Below, piece after piece: positions 26,928 through 36,867 of a stretch of 64,000 nt of DNA. A program made the position numbers and the translations under genes. The stretch comes from Akkermansia muciniphila. GTDB lineage: Bacteria; Pseudomonadota; Gammaproteobacteria; Burkholderiales; Burkholderiaceae_C. Position 1 is the stretch's first letter; the number at the start of each line of letters is the position of its first letter. The notes beneath the pieces are model-generated. The model was not told the DNA's origin. It did not search any database and saw nothing but the letters and a program-made list of their open reading frames with translations. Location of the stretch: positions 186,001 to 250,000 of the forward strand of contig CALQKH020000002.1 of NCBI GenBank assembly GCA_943331105.2. The letters are read 5' to 3'.

Positions 26928-27632
26928 ATGACCCTACGCACTTTTCAGATCTACCGCTACGACCCTGACAAGGACGCCAAGCCCTATATGCAAACCATCC
27001 AGGTTGAGCTGGACGGCAACGAACGCATGCTGCTCGACGCCCTGATGAAGCTCAAGGCCGTTGACCCCAGCATTTCATTCCGCCGGTCTTGCCGCGAAGG
27101 TGTGTGTGGCTCGGATGCGATGAACATCAACGGCAAAAACGGTTTGGCATGTTTGACCAACATGAACACCCTGCCCGGCACCATCGTTTTGAAACCGCTG
27201 CCCGGCCTGCCCGTGATCCGCGACGTGATCGTGGACATGACCCAGTTCTTCAAGCAATACCACTCGATCAAGCCTTACTTGATCAACAGCACCATTCCGC
27301 CCGAAACCGAGCGCTTGCAAAGCCCAGAAGAGCGCGACGAGCTGAACGGCTTGTACGAATGCATCTTGTGCGCCAGCTGCTCCACCAGCTGCCCCAGCTT
27401 CTGGTGGAACCCTGACAAATTTGTCGGCCCCGCTGGTTTGCTGCAGGCTTACCGCTTCATTGCTGACAGCCGCGACGAGGCCACGGCCGAGCGCCTTGAC
27501 AACTTGGAAGACCCTTATCGATTGTTCCGATGCCACACGATCATGAACTGCGTCGATGTCTGCCCCAAGGGTCTGAACCCCACCAAGGCGATCGGTAAGA
27601 TCAAAGAGATGATGGTTCGTCGGGCCGTCTGA
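26928..27632 (+). CDS. sdhB: succinate dehydrogenase iron-sulfur subunit
   Basis: Passes electrons from FAD to ubiquinone. The 234-residue protein has all three clusters: [2Fe-2S] in SCREGVCGSDAMNINGKNGL followed by AC, then CILCASCSTSCPSFWW and CHTIMNCVDVCPKGLNPTKA for the [4Fe-4S] and [3Fe-4S] sites. Its stop codon shares one base with the sdhE start (TGATG), so the two are translationally coupled. Confidence 0.98.
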   Translation: MTLRTFQIYRYDPDKDAKPYMQTIQVELDGNERMLLDALMKLKAVDPSISFRRSCREGVCGSDAMNINGKNGLACLTNMNTLPGTIVLKPLPGLPVIRDVIVDMTQFFKQYHSIKPYLINSTIPPETERLQSPEERDELNGLYECILCASCSTSCPSFWWNPDKFVGPAGLLQAYRFIADSRDEATAERLDNLEDPYRLFRCHTIMNCVDVCPKGLNPTKAIGKIKEMMVRRAV

Positions 27633-27940
27633 TGACCGTCACACCGCTGCTCGAAGATGCGTCTTTGGTCGACGCAGACCGTCAAGCGCTTTTGAGCGAG
27701 CGGTCTCTCAGCAAGCTGCGCTGGCGCAGTCGCCGCGGCTTGCTCGAGAATGATTTGTTCATTGAGCGATTTTTCAACCGCCATGCCGATGGCATGACGG
27801 TGGGCCAGGCCAGAGGCATGTATGTGCTGATGGACCTGTCAGACAACGATCTCATGGACTTGCTGCTGCGCCGAAAGGAATTGCAGGGCGAGATCAGCAC
27901 CGATGAGGTGCATGAAGTCCTGAACATGCTGAGAGCGTGA
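27632..27940 (+). CDS. sdhE: FAD assembly factor SdhE
   Basis: A 102-residue helical protein that helps attach FAD to SdhA. The family motif RGLLENDLFIERFF (an RGxxE core) and the LMDLSDNDLMDLLLRRKE segment are clear. It is slightly longer than E. coli SdhE (88). Starting within the sdhB stop, it is co-translated with the complex it matures. gltA follows after 42 bases. Confidence 0.93.
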   Translation: MTVTPLLEDASLVDADRQALLSERSLSKLRWRSRRGLLENDLFIERFFNRHADGMTVGQARGMYVLMDLSDNDLMDLLLRRKELQGEISTDEVHEVLNMLRA

Positions 27941-27982
27941 ACCCGAAAAGGTTCTCACCTGGAAACTAATAGGAAACCCACC

Positions 27983-29281
27983 ATGAAACTTGCCGATAAT
28001 AAAGCCACCCTGTCGTTCTCCAATGGCAGCCCCAGTGTCGAAATGCCCGTTTACTCTGGCAGCATCGGTCCGGACGTCATTGACATCCGCAAGCTGTATG
28101 GTCAAAGCGGCATGTTCACTTACGACCCGGGTTTCTTGTCCACCGCATCGTGCCAATCGGCCATCACCTACATCGATGGTGACAAAGGCGAGTTGCTCTA
28201 CCGTGGTTACCCCATCGAACAATTGGCTAAAAAGGCCGACTTTCTGGACACGTGCTACCTGCTTTTAAACGGTGAACTCCCTGTAGGCCAGCAAAGCAAG
28301 GACTTCCACAAGCTGGTCAACCAGCACACCATGGTCAACGAGCAGATGCAGTTTTTCCTGCGTGGCTTCCGTCGTGATGCACACCCCATGGCCGTTTTGA
28401 CGGGCCTGATTGGCGCTTTGTCGGCTTTCTACCACGACAGCACCGACATCAACAACCCGGAGCATCGGCACATCGCCGCGATCCGCCTGATCGCCAAAAT
28501 GCCCACGCTCGTGGCCATGGCTTACAAATACGGTGTGGGCCAGCCCTTCATGTACCCGCAAAACAGCCTGAGCTATTCTGGTAATTTTTTGCGCATGATG
28601 TTTGGCGTTCCTTGCGAAGACTATGTGGTCAACCCGGTGCTCGAGCGCGCCATGGACCGCATCTTCACTTTGCATGCAGATCACGAGCAAAATGCCTCGA
28701 CTTCCACAGTTCGCCTCTGCGGTTCTTCCGGCACCAACCCATTTGCGGCCATCGCTGCGGGCGTGGCCTGTCTGTGGGGCCCTGCGCACGGCGGCGCCAA
28801 CGAGGCTTGCCTGAACATGCTGGAAGACATCCAGCGCATGGGCGGCATCACCAAAGTCGGCGAATTCATGGAAAAGGTCAAAGACAAGAACTCCGGCGTC
28901 AAGCTCATGGGCTTCGGTCACCGCGTGTACAAAAACTACGACCCACGCGCCAAACTGATGCAAGAGACTTGCGACGAAGTTTTGAAGGAATTGGGCCTCG
29001 AAAACGACCCGCTGTTCAAGTTGGCCAAGGCCTTGGAAAAGATTGCTCTGGAAGACGATTACTTCGTCAGCCGCAAGCTTTACCCCAATGTGGACTTCTA
29101 CTCCGGCATCGTGCAGCGCGCCATCGGTATTCCAGTGAACCTTTTCACGGGTGTGTTCGCTCTGGCACGTACCGTCGGCTGGATCGCCCAGCTCAACGAA
29201 ATGATCAGCGACCCCGAGTACAAAATCGGTCGCCCTCGCCAGTTGTTCACCGGCTCACCTCGCCGCGATGTGATGCGTTGA
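27983..29281 (+). CDS. gltA: citrate synthase (type II)
   Basis: Condenses acetyl-CoA and oxaloacetate to citrate. The 432-residue length and the long N-terminal part are those of the NADH-sensitive hexameric type II enzyme of Gram-negative bacteria. Catalytic motifs are [30 protein letters not shown] and [16 protein letters not shown]. It ends the sdh operon and is closed by a strong terminator. Confidence 0.97.
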   Translation: MKLADNKATLSFSNGSPSVEMPVYSGSIGPDVIDIRKLYGQSGMFTYDPGFLSTASCQSAITYIDGDKGELLYRGYPIEQLAKKADFLDTCYLLLNGELPVGQQSKDFHKLVNQHTMVNEQMQFFLRGFRRDAHPMAVLTGLIGALSAFYHDSTDINNPEHRHIAAIRLIAKMPTLVAMAYKYGVGQPFMYPQNSLSYSGNFLRMMFGVPCEDYVVNPVLERAMDRIFTLHADHEQNASTSTVRLCGSSGTNPFAAIAAGVACLWGPAHGGANEACLNMLEDIQRMGGITKVGEFMEKVKDKNSGVKLMGFGHRVYKNYDPRAKLMQETCDEVLKELGLENDPLFKLAKALEKIALEDDYFVSRKLYPNVDFYSGIVQRAIGIPVNLFTGVFALARTVGWIAQLNEMISDPEYKIGRPRQLFTGSPRRDVMR

Positions 29282-29302
29282 TCGGTGAACCACCGAATAA
29301 CG

Positions 29303-29329
29303 AAAGCCCGCCTTGTGCGGGCTTTTTTT
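29303..29329 (+). terminator. rho-independent terminator of the sdh-gltA operon
   Basis: AAAGCCCGC (29303-29311) pairs with GCGGGCTTT (29317-29325), with a five-base loop and a run of T to 29329, 21 bases after the gltA stop. Confidence 0.92.
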
Positions 29330-29363
29330 ACATCTTTGTGTTGTCGACATCCCGATGTGGTGG

Positions 29364-29434
29364 CAGTGCCGTGGCCCGGCAGGCCGATTTGCTGGCGCGA
29401 AGCGACCGATGAGGCCTGGCGGGCCACGGCGCTG
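29364..29434. repeat. long inverted repeat between gltA and leuC
   Basis: Two arms of about 22 bases (29364-29385 and 29413-29434; core GCCGTGGCCCG matching CGGGCCACGGC) pair almost perfectly, with one mismatch and one G-T pair, around a 27-base loop that itself contains CGC-GAA-GCG. It lies after the gltA terminator and about 100 bases before leuC. No T tract follows. I saw no second copy in the window. Nature unknown: REP-like element, RNA structure or chance. Confidence 0.5.
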
Positions 29435-29534
29435 GCGTCACAAGCCTACGCGATGCTTGACGGCTCGCGCGCAAGAGTGACTTTGAAAGCCTGCGAACCG
29501 CATAAAATGGCAGGCTGCACAGCAAGGAACCCCC

Positions 29535-30956
29535 ATGGCCCGCACACTCTACGACAAAATCTGGGACGAACACGTCGTCCACACCGAAGAAGACGGCACC
29601 TCCGTTCTCTACATCGACCGCCATTTGGTGCACGAAGTCACCAGCCCCCAGGCCTTCGAAGGCATTCGCCAAGCGGGCCGCAAAGTCTGGCGTGTCAGCT
29701 CCATCGTCGCCACCGCCGACCACAACACCCCAACCACTGGCTGGGAGCTGGGTTACGACGGCATCACCGACCCGATCAGCAAAGAACAAATCACCACGCT
29801 GGATGCCAACATGAAGGAGTTCGGCTCTGCCGCCTTCTTCCCCTTTCTGTCCAAGCGCCAAGGCATCGTGCATGTCATTGGCCCTGAAAACGGTGCCACC
29901 CTGCCCGGCATGACCGTGGTTTGCGGCGACTCGCACACCTCCACCCATGGCGCTTTTGGCGCACTGGCCCACGGCATCGGCACCTCCGAAGTCGAGCACG
30001 TCATGGCCACTCAAACGCTCTTGGCCAAAAAAGCCAAGAACATGCTCATCAAGGTCGAGGGCAACCTGGCCAAAGGCATCACCGGCAAAGACATCGTGCT
30101 GGCGATCATCGGCAAGATCGGCACCGCGGGCGGCACGGGCTACACCATCGAATTCGCAGGCTCGGCCATCCGCAGCCTCTCCATGGAAGGCCGCATGACG
30201 GTCTGCAACATGGCCATCGAAGGTGGCGCGCGTGCGGGCCTCGTGGCGGTGGACGAAAAAACCATCGAGTACGTCAAAGGCCGTTTGCTCTCGCCCAAAG
30301 GCGTTGAGTGGGACCAGGCCGTGACCTACTGGAAGACTCTGCAGTCCGACCCCGGCGCGCATTTTGACGCCGTGGTCGAGCTGGACGCCAGCGCCATCGT
30401 GCCGCAAGTCACCTGGGGCACCTCGCCCGAAATGGTGCTGGGCATCGACGGCCACACGCCCGACCCCGACAAAGAAAAAGACGAGGTCAAGCGCGACGCC
30501 ATTGAACGTGCATTGACTTACATGGGCCTGCAGCCCGGCAAAGCCTTGTCAGACATCACCATCGACAAGGTCTTCATCGGCTCGTGCACCAACAGCCGCA
30601 TCGAAGACATGCGCGAAGCCGCAGCTGTGGTCAAAAAGCTCGGTCAAAAAGTGGCCAAAAACGTCAAACTGGCCATGGTCGTGCCCGGTTCGGGTTTGGT
30701 CAAAGAACAAGCCGAGCGCGAAGGTCTTCACGAGATCTTCAAGGCTGCAGGTTTTGAGTGGCGCGAGCCCGGCTGCTCCATGTGCCTGGCCATGAACGCC
30801 GACCGCCTGGAGCCCGGCGAGCGCTGTGCCTCGACCAGCAACCGCAACTTCGAAGGCCGTCAAGGTGCGGGTGGCCGCACCCACCTGGTCAGCCCCGCCA
30901 TGGCCGCAGCTGCAGCCGTGCACGGCCACTTTGTTGACATCCGCAAATTCGCCTGA
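29535..30956 (+). CDS. leuC: 3-isopropylmalate dehydratase large subunit
   Basis: With LeuD isomerises 2- to 3-isopropylmalate in leucine synthesis. The 473-residue protein belongs to the aconitase superfamily: [20 protein letters not shown], and the [4Fe-4S] cysteines in [17 protein letters not shown] and [15 protein letters not shown]. The start [20 protein letters not shown] is typical. leuA is not adjacent, as is common in betaproteobacteria. A TAAAAT element lies about 25 bases upstream of the ATG. Confidence 0.97.
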   Translation: MARTLYDKIWDEHVVHTEEDGTSVLYIDRHLVHEVTSPQAFEGIRQAGRKVWRVSSIVATADHNTPTTGWELGYDGITDPISKEQITTLDANMKEFGSAAFFPFLSKRQGIVHVIGPENGATLPGMTVVCGDSHTSTHGAFGALAHGIGTSEVEHVMATQTLLAKKAKNMLIKVEGNLAKGITGKDIVLAIIGKIGTAGGTGYTIEFAGSAIRSLSMEGRMTVCNMAIEGGARAGLVAVDEKTIEYVKGRLLSPKGVEWDQAVTYWKTLQSDPGAHFDAVVELDASAIVPQVTWGTSPEMVLGIDGHTPDPDKEKDEVKRDAIERALTYMGLQPGKALSDITIDKVFIGSCTNSRIEDMREAAAVVKKLGQKVAKNVKLAMVVPGSGLVKEQAEREGLHEIFKAAGFEWREPGCSMCLAMNADRLEPGERCASTSNRNFEGRQGAGGRTHLVSPAMAAAAAVHGHFVDIRKFA

Positions 30957-30976
30957 AGCGACCGGGAAATCACACC

Positions 30977-31630
30977 ATGCAGAAATTCACCCTCCTCCAA
31001 GGCATCGTGGCACCTATGGACCGCGCCAACGTGGACACCGACGCCATCATTCCCAAACAATTCCTCAAGTCAATCCGCAAGACCGGTTTTGGCCCTAACT
31101 TGTTCGACGAATGGCGCTACCTCGATGTCGGCCAACCCGGCGTGCCCGAAAGTCAGCGCAAGCCCAACCCAGACTTCGTGCTCAACCAGCCACGTTACAA
31201 AGGGGCCAAAGTCCTGTTGGCCCGCAAGAACTTCGGTTGCGGCTCCAGCCGCGAACACGCTCCCTGGGCCATCGACCAATACGGCTTTCGCTGCGTGATC
31301 GCGCCCAGCTTTGCCGACATCTTCTTCAACAATTGCTTCAAAAACGGCCTGCTGCCCATCGTCTTGCCCGAGGCCGCCGTGGACCTGCTGTTCAACGAAG
31401 TGGCAGCCTTCCCCGGCTACGAACTCACGGTGGATCTGGAACGCCAAGCGGTGGTGCGCCCCCAAGGCGAAGAGATCCCCTTCGAGGTGCAGCCCTTTCG
31501 CAAGTACTGTCTGCTCAACGGCTTGGACGACATCGGCCTGACCCTGCGCCACGCCGACAAGATCAAGGCCTATGAAGCCGAGCGCTTGGCTACGAAGCCT
31601 TGGCTGGCGCACACCGCCGTCAATGCTTGA
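30977..31630 (+). CDS. leuD: 3-isopropylmalate dehydratase small subunit
   Basis: The swivelling domain of the isopropylmalate isomerase, 217 residues. Key features are the N-terminal [20 protein letters not shown] and the substrate-specificity loop [20 protein letters not shown]. It starts 20 bases after leuC and is followed by leuB after 26 bases. In several Burkholderiales a short entericidin gene lies between leuC and leuD; none is present here. Confidence 0.97.
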   Translation: MQKFTLLQGIVAPMDRANVDTDAIIPKQFLKSIRKTGFGPNLFDEWRYLDVGQPGVPESQRKPNPDFVLNQPRYKGAKVLLARKNFGCGSSREHAPWAIDQYGFRCVIAPSFADIFFNNCFKNGLLPIVLPEAAVDLLFNEVAAFPGYELTVDLERQAVVRPQGEEIPFEVQPFRKYCLLNGLDDIGLTLRHADKIKAYEAERLATKPWLAHTAVNA

Positions 31631-31656
31631 GCCCTCCAATAATCACTGGAACCCCC

Positions 31657-32742
31657 ATGAAAATCGCAGTCCTTCCCGGTGATGGCATCGGCACCGAAAT
31701 CGTCGCCGAAGCCGTCAAAGTCCTGAACACGCTCGACCTGAAGTTCGAGATGGAAACCGCCCTGGTCGGTGGCGCGGCCTACGACGCCTTTGGCCATCCC
31801 CTGCCCGAAGCCACGCTGAAATTGGCCATGGACAGCGACGCCGTGTTGTTTGGCGCAGTCGGTGACTGGAAATACGACAAGCTCGACCGCCCCCTGCGCC
31901 CAGAGCAAGCGATTTTGGGACTGCGTAAAAACATGGGCCTGTTCGCCAACTTCCGCCCTGCCATTTGCTACGAGCAGTTGGTGGGTGCATCGAGCCTCAA
32001 GCCCGAGTTGATTTCAGGTCTAGACATCCTCATCATCCGTGAGCTGACGGGTGACATTTACTTTGGCCAGCCTCGTGGCCGCCGCATCGCGACCGACGGT
32101 CACTTCCCCGGCTCGGAAGAAGCTTTTGACACCATGCGCTACTCCAAGCCCGAGATCGAACGCATCGCGCATGTGGCCTTCCAGGCCGCCCGCAAGCGCA
32201 AGGCCGCAGGCACCGAGGGCCGCGTGACCAGCGTGGACAAAGCCAACGTGCTCGAGACCTTCCAGTTTTGGAAAGACGTGGTCACCGAAGTGGGCAAAGA
32301 GTACCCCGACATCGCGCTGGACCACATGTATGTGGACAACGCCGCCATGCAACTGGTCAAGGAACCCAAGCGCTTTGACGTGGTGGTCACCGGGAACATG
32401 TTTGGCGACATCCTGAGCGACGAAGCTTCTATGTTGACGGGCTCCATCGGCATGCTGCCATCGGCCAGCCTGAACACAAAAAACCAAGGCCTTTACGAGC
32501 CCAGCCACGGCAGCGCCCCCGACATCGCTGGCAAAGGCGTGGCCAACCCGCTGGCCACCATCTTGTCAGCCGCCATGATGCTGCGCTTCAGCCTGAACCA
32601 GCCCGAAGCGGCCCAGCGCATCGAAGCGGCTGTGCAAAAAGTGTTAGCCCAAGGCCTGCGCACGGGCGACATTTACAGCGAAGGCACGACCAAAGTGGGC
32701 ACCGCGCAAATGGGCGATGCGGTGGTTAAAGCCCTCGGCTGA
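31657..32742 (+). CDS. leuB: 3-isopropylmalate dehydrogenase
   Basis: NAD-dependent oxidative decarboxylation of 3-isopropylmalate. The 361-residue protein has the start [34 protein letters not shown], the substrate Tyr/Lys region [12 protein letters not shown] and the metal/NAD motif [20 protein letters not shown]. The ATG at 31657 gives the normal start; upstream in-frame codons belong to the leuD tail region. A bidirectional terminator follows. Confidence 0.97.
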   Translation: MKIAVLPGDGIGTEIVAEAVKVLNTLDLKFEMETALVGGAAYDAFGHPLPEATLKLAMDSDAVLFGAVGDWKYDKLDRPLRPEQAILGLRKNMGLFANFRPAICYEQLVGASSLKPELISGLDILIIRELTGDIYFGQPRGRRIATDGHFPGSEEAFDTMRYSKPEIERIAHVAFQAARKRKAAGTEGRVTSVDKANVLETFQFWKDVVTEVGKEYPDIALDHMYVDNAAMQLVKEPKRFDVVVTGNMFGDILSDEASMLTGSIGMLPSASLNTKNQGLYEPSHGSAPDIAGKGVANPLATILSAAMMLRFSLNQPEAAQRIEAAVQKVLAQGLRTGDIYSEGTTKVGTAQMGDAVVKALG

Positions 32743-32760
32743 TCGACCTGCGCCCATAAA

Positions 32761-32799
32761 AAAGCCCGGCACCTGCAAAGGTGGCCGGGCTTTGTTTTT
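32761..32799. terminator. bidirectional terminator between leuB and the D-aminoacylase gene
   Basis: AAAGCCCGGC plus ACCT pairs with AGGT plus GCCGGGCTTT around a GCAA loop with one bulged G, followed by TTTGTTTTT on the plus strand and by a T tract on the minus strand. It serves the convergent genes on both sides. Confidence 0.85.
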
Positions 32800-32807
32800 A
32801 ACCGTCC

Positions 32808-34562
32808 TCAGGCCTGACCCATGCGCACCAAGCGCCCCGGGCGGGCCGCGGTGATCTCGCCTTCGCATTGCACCTGCTCGCCTGCCACCCAGGTGGCCAC
32901 ATAGCCTTGGGCCTTTTGCACAAAGCGCTTACCGCCTGCAGGCAAGTCGCGCACCAGGCGGGGCAGGCCCACACTCAGGCGTTTGGGGTCGATGGCGTTC
33001 AGGTCGGCACGCATGCCCGGCGCGATCACGCCTCGGTCTGACAATCCCAGGTACCGGGCATTGCGGCTCGTGAGCATCTCTACCGCTGTTTCAAGTGGGA
33101 TATCGTCACGACCTCGGTCACGCACCCAGTGCGTGAGCATGAAAGTCGGAAAGCTGGCGTCACACACCGTGCCCACGTGCGCACCCGCGTCACTCAGGCT
33201 GCTGAGCGCTCTGGGGTGGGCCAGCATGCGGCGCACCGTGTCGAGCGAGCCCTCGTTGTAATTGAAAATTGGGAAATAAATCAGGCCTTCGCCTGGGCCT
33301 GCACTCAGGTGGTCGTAAATCGCCTCCAGTGGCGTGATGCCCGCCTGCTTGGCCCGTACCAGAAAGCTCTGCATCACCGAGGGTTCGTAATTGAGCGTGT
33401 CCTCCAGCGCGAACATGCGCCCACTGATCTGGTCGATCTTGGCCAACAAAATGTCTACCAAGGGCGGTATGGCGCTGCCATCACCCGCCAAACGCTCGGA
33501 TTTTTCGGACAAGATACGCGCCCTGCGGGCCGGATCGCGCAGCGCCTGTGCGCGCTCGGCCAAAGGCAAATGCGCCACCTCTTTGTAAGACGGGAATCCC
33601 ATGAAGGGGTGAAAGCTGGCGTCCAGCCCGTTGAGCACGCCGATGCCGCGAACTGCCGTCTGCATGTACAGCGGCAGGCCCGCTTGCACCGCAGCTTCGA
33701 CCCGCTGCTGAATTTTGAGGTACTGCTCACCGCCCGGGTCGCGTTGCAGCCAGGTCATGGACACCGGCTTGCCACTGGCCCGAGCCAGCGCTTCCACGCT
33801 GTCGAACTCTGCGTCGAACTGATCGGGGCCGTTCAACAGGTTGAAGTCGCTCACGATCTGCACCACGCCGTGGCTTAAGCCCTCAAAGGCCTGTGCCAGG
33901 CCCGTCAATTCGTCGTTGCCAGCATTCGCGGCAGGGGTGTCCTTGCCCTCGGAGGTCCGGTGGTTGTCGCTGCGCCCGGTGCTGAACCCGGCGGCGCCAG
34001 CCTGCAGGGCTTCGCGCAAAAGCGTACGCATGGCCTGAATGTCTTGCGCGGTGGCCTTCTCGTGGGCCAGGGCGCGTTCCTTCATCACATACATGCGCAA
34101 GGGGTCATGCGGCACTTGCACCAAGTAGTCCAGACTGCGCGGCGTGACGGCCAACGCGTCCATGTACTGCGAAAAGCTTTCCCAGTTCCAGCGGATGCCC
34201 TCGTGCAGCGCGGCACCCGGTATGTCTTCGACGCCCTCCATCAGCTTGATCAGGTCGCCCTCGTGGCCCGGTCGTTTGGGGGCAAAGCCCACACCGCAGT
34301 TGCCCATGAGCAGCGTGGTCACCCCGTGGTAAATGCTGGGTGTGAAGCACTCGTCCCAGGTCACTTGCCCGTCGTAGTGGGTGTGGATGTCCACAAAACC
34401 GGGGGTGATCCACAGGCCTGTGGCGTCCACGGTTTGCAGGGCGGGTTCGTCCACCTGGCCGACCGCCACAATGCGGCCCCCGCGCACCCCTACATCGGCC
34501 ACACGGGCGGGCGCACCCGTGCCGTCCACCACGGTGCCATTCTTAATCAAGCAATCGAGCAT
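32808..34562 (-). CDS. N-acyl-D-amino-acid deacylase family amidohydrolase
   Basis: A 584-residue zinc amidohydrolase. It opens with [20 protein letters not shown] (the usual start of the family), has the metal site [16 protein letters not shown], and later [20 protein letters not shown] with the catalytic Asp. It resembles D-aminoacylase or the N-acyl-D-glutamate/aspartate deacylases; specificity is not resolvable. The ATG at 34562 has GGAAGAG upstream. Its first 20 bases overlap the end of the upstream transporter gene, so the two form a transport-and-hydrolysis pair. Confidence 0.87.
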   Translation of the reverse strand: MLDCLIKNGTVVDGTGAPARVADVGVRGGRIVAVGQVDEPALQTVDATGLWITPGFVDIHTHYDGQVTWDECFTPSIYHGVTTLLMGNCGVGFAPKRPGHEGDLIKLMEGVEDIPGAALHEGIRWNWESFSQYMDALAVTPRSLDYLVQVPHDPLRMYVMKERALAHEKATAQDIQAMRTLLREALQAGAAGFSTGRSDNHRTSEGKDTPAANAGNDELTGLAQAFEGLSHGVVQIVSDFNLLNGPDQFDAEFDSVEALARASGKPVSMTWLQRDPGGEQYLKIQQRVEAAVQAGLPLYMQTAVRGIGVLNGLDASFHPFMGFPSYKEVAHLPLAERAQALRDPARRARILSEKSERLAGDGSAIPPLVDILLAKIDQISGRMFALEDTLNYEPSVMQSFLVRAKQAGITPLEAIYDHLSAGPGEGLIYFPIFNYNEGSLDTVRRMLAHPRALSSLSDAGAHVGTVCDASFPTFMLTHWVRDRGRDDIPLETAVEMLTSRNARYLGLSDRGVIAPGMRADLNAIDPKRLSVGLPRLVRDLPAGGKRFVQKAQGYVATWVAGEQVQCEGEITAARPGRLVRMGQA

Positions 34563-35418
34563 CTTTTCTCTTCCAATAAAAGGCCAAACCCAAGCCACTC
34601 ACGATGTGCCAGATGCCCCACAGGCTGGCCAGTGTGACCATGCCCAGATCGCTGCCAAACTGCAAAGCAATGATGCCCAGCGCAAGGCCCGAGTTCTGCA
34701 TCCCGCCTTCGATCATGATGGCCCTGCGGTCACGCTCGCTCATGCGCATGGCTTTGGCTGTGGCCCAGCCCAAAAACAAGCCGCTGGCGTTGTGCAACAC
34801 CACAATCAACAAGGTGGGCAAGAGGCCCAAGGTCAGCAGTTGCCGCTCCTTGATAAGTCCCGCCACGATGAACAAAATCAAAGCGCCCACGGCAAAGTTA
34901 CCCAACGGCTTGCGGATGCGCTGTGTGAGGGCAGGCAGCCGGTGCGAAAACAGCAAACCCAGCGCCAGCGGGATGCCCAGGACCATCAACAAACTCAGCC
35001 AAATGCCTGACGGGTCGATCGACAACTCGCGCAGCCAAGAAGCGGTTTCAGGGTTGGCCGCAATCATCCAGCTGAAGTTGAACGGGGTGGCAAACAGCGC
35101 AATCAAACTGGCCACGGCAGAGATACTGACCGACAGCGCGGTGTTACCCCGTCCCATGTGGGTGATCACGTTGCTCAAACTACCGCCCGGGCAGGCCGCC
35201 ACCAAAATCATGGCCGCCTCCACATTGGCGGGCAAATCCAGCGCCAGCGTGGCCAGCCAGGTGCCCACTGGCAACAGAATGAACTGAGGAATCAAGCCAC
35301 ACAAGACGGCTCGCGGGGTTTTAGCGACCCGCCTGAAGTCATCAATCCGCAACTCCAGCGACACCGAAAACACCATGGTGGCCAGCACCAAGCTCAAGAT
35401 CAATTGTTGTGAAGTCAT
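34543..35418 (-). CDS. bile acid:sodium symporter family transporter
   Basis: A 291-residue membrane protein of the BASS family (about nine or ten helices). Visible are the repeated hydrophobic segments, the conserved VAACPGGSLSNVITHMGRGN (sodium-site crossover region), and MIEGGMQNSGLALGIIALQF in the second repeat. Such proteins in bacteria carry organic anions of many kinds. A TATACT -10-like box (minus strand, 35442-35437) and AAGGAA ribosome site precede the ATG at 35418. It overlaps the deacylase gene and may import its substrate or another acid. Confidence 0.87.
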   Translation of the reverse strand: MTSQQLILSLVLATMVFSVSLELRIDDFRRVAKTPRAVLCGLIPQFILLPVGTWLATLALDLPANVEAAMILVAACPGGSLSNVITHMGRGNTALSVSISAVASLIALFATPFNFSWMIAANPETASWLRELSIDPSGIWLSLLMVLGIPLALGLLFSHRLPALTQRIRKPLGNFAVGALILFIVAGLIKERQLLTLGLLPTLLIVVLHNASGLFLGWATAKAMRMSERDRRAIMIEGGMQNSGLALGIIALQFGSDLGMVTLASLWGIWHIVSGLGLAFYWKRKDARLLD

Positions 35419-35522
35419 GCATTTTTCCTTGCGAAAAGTATAGACAGCGCCAACAAGCTGAAGACAAAGGGTTTACGCGCAGATCGACCGAGGCTTTGTC
35501 AGGTCCGCACAAGGCCATCCGT

Positions 35523-35528
35523 TACAAT
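35523..35528 (+). promoter_or_regulatory. -10-like box for the asd leader
   Basis: TACAAT lies nine bases before a 33-codon reading frame. With normal -10 spacing the transcript would begin at 35535-35537, on or beside its ATG, making it a leaderless message. The best -35 match (TTGTCA, 35496-35501) is 21 bases away, too far for a standard promoter. Confidence 0.4.
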
Positions 35529-35536
35529 CACCGCCT

Positions 35537-35638
35537 ATGTTTAACCCATGTGCGTTCTCTTGGAACCCTGCAACCACCGCTCAGGTGCATGCAGTCATGG
35601 GTGCGATTTCCACAAAAACCACGACCATTAAGGGCTGA
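35537..35638 (+). CDS. candidate leader peptide of asd (33 residues, Thr/Lys/Ile-rich end)
   Basis: A short open frame ending ISTKTTTIKG then stop, so that six of the last eight residues before Gly are Thr, Lys or Ile, all made from aspartate semialdehyde, the product of asd. The Thr codons are ACA, ACC, ACG and ACC; two earlier Thr codons lie at residues 13-14. The end resembles the Thr/Ile run of the enterobacterial thr leader. No Shine-Dalgarno is seen; translation would have to be leaderless from the box at 35523-35528. This is inference from composition and position, not proof of translation. Confidence 0.42.
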   Translation: MFNPCAFSWNPATTAQVHAVMGAISTKTTTIKG

Positions 35639-35642
35639 TCCA

Positions 35643-35707
35643 GTCTGGTTCGTCGTGCGCCCCCCCGGCCAGACGAGCCGGGCAAACAGTCTGGTCTGAC
35701 ACTGTTT
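35643..35707 (+). promoter_or_regulatory. mutually exclusive hairpins upstream of asd (candidate attenuator)
   Basis: Segment 1 (35643-35654, GTCTGGTTCGTC) can pair with segment 2 (35672-35683, GACGAGCCGGGC) over 12 base pairs with three G-U pairs. Segment 2, shifted (35667-35674, GGCCAGAC), can instead pair with segment 3 (35689-35696, GTCTGGTC). Segment 3 (35684-35690) can also pair with 35701-35707 (AAACAGT with ACTGTTT), ending in a short T run. The direct repeat CAGTCTGGT at 35641 and 35688 makes the choice exclusive. The 1:2, 2:3, 3:4 logic resembles transcription attenuation. Confidence 0.42.
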
Positions 35708-35729
35708 TAAAAACTGAAAGGGCGTTGAA

Positions 35730-36860
35730 ATGAGCAAGTTAGTAGGTTTGGTTGGCTGGCGCGGCATGGTCGGCTCGGTGTTGATGGACCGGATGGTTCA
35801 GGAAAAAGACTTTGACCTGATCGAGCCATTGTTCTTCTCCACATCGAACCCAGGTGGCAAAGCCCCTGCGATGGCCAAGAACGAAACCACGCTGCAAGAC
35901 GCTTTCGACATCGAGCAACTCAAGCGCTGCGAGATCATCATCACCGCCCAAGGCGGTGACTACACCTCTGAAGTGTTCCCCAAGCTGCGCGCTGCGGGCT
36001 GGAACGGCCACTGGATTGATGCAGCGTCGACCCTGCGCATGGATAAGGATGCGGTCATCATCTTGGATCCGGTCAACATGCCCGTGATCAAGAACGCGCT
36101 GACCAACGGCGGCAAAAACTGGGTGGGTGGCAACTGCACCGTGTCGTGCATGTTGATGGGCGTGGGCGCCCTGTACAAAGCCGGTTTGGTCGAGTGGATG
36201 AGCACCCAGACTTACCAAGCGGCGTCGGGCGGCGGTGCACAGCACATGCGAGAGCTGCTGACCCAATACGGCACCCTGAACGCCGAAGTCAAAGCCCTTC
36301 TGGATGACCCCAAAAGTGCCATCTTGGAGATCGACCGCATGGTCGTGGCCAAGCAACGCGCACTCACGACGTCTGAAACCGCCAACTTTGGCGTGCCACT
36401 GGGCGGCTCCTTGATTCCTTGGATCGACAAAGATCTCGGCAACGGAATGTCCAAGGAAGAGTGGAAAGGCATGGCTGAGACCAACAAGATCTTGGGCCTT
36501 GGCGAAGCATTCAATTCAGCGGCCATTCCGGTGGACGGTTTCTGCGTGCGCGTGGGCGCCATGCGCTGCCACAGCCAGGCCCTGACCTTCAAACTCAAAA
36601 AAGACGTGCCCGTGGCCGACATAGAAGCCATGATCGCCGCCGACAACGAGTGGGTCAAACTGGTGCCCAACACCCGCGAAGCCACCATCAAAGATCTGAC
36701 GCCCGTGGCCGTGACCGGCACCATGACTATTCCTGTGGGTCGTGTGCGCAAACTGGCCATGGGGCCTGAGTATGTGGGCGCCTTCACCATCGGCGATCAG
36801 CTGCTGTGGGGCGCGGCCGAGCCGCTGCGCCGCATGCTGCGCATCTTGTTGGACGCCTGA
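35730..36860 (+). CDS. asd: aspartate-semialdehyde dehydrogenase
   Basis: Reduces aspartyl phosphate to aspartate semialdehyde, the branch point to lysine, threonine, methionine, isoleucine and diaminopimelate. The 376-residue protein is the longer Gram-negative form, with [18 protein letters not shown] at the N-terminus, the active-site Cys136 in [16 protein letters not shown], and [12 protein letters not shown]. It lies in the leu-asd-truA-trp region typical of Burkholderiales. The leader upstream may control it by attenuation. Confidence 0.97.
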   Translation: MSKLVGLVGWRGMVGSVLMDRMVQEKDFDLIEPLFFSTSNPGGKAPAMAKNETTLQDAFDIEQLKRCEIIITAQGGDYTSEVFPKLRAAGWNGHWIDAASTLRMDKDAVIILDPVNMPVIKNALTNGGKNWVGGNCTVSCMLMGVGALYKAGLVEWMSTQTYQAASGGGAQHMRELLTQYGTLNAEVKALLDDPKSAILEIDRMVVAKQRALTTSETANFGVPLGGSLIPWIDKDLGNGMSKEEWKGMAETNKILGLGEAFNSAAIPVDGFCVRVGAMRCHSQALTFKLKKDVPVADIEAMIAADNEWVKLVPNTREATIKDLTPVAVTGTMTIPVGRVRKLAMGPEYVGAFTIGDQLLWGAAEPLRRMLRILLDA

Positions 36861-36867
36861 TCTCAAC

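Noticed and set aside
25055..26941. 628-codon open frame on the minus strand opposite sdhA
   Set aside because: It is the antisense shadow of a certain gene in G+C-rich DNA; its translation is His/Val/Ala-rich with no family features.
35548..35631. 27-codon frame in the asd leader ending in HKNHDH
   Set aside because: It overlaps the Thr-rich frame in another register. A His-rich peptide has no relation to asd, and no ribosome site is present; kept only as an alternative.
36000..36860. Possible hidden fimV remnant near asd
   Set aside because: asd is intact to its stop and the 81-base gap to truA shows no LysM or Ala/Pro-rich FimV-like residues.
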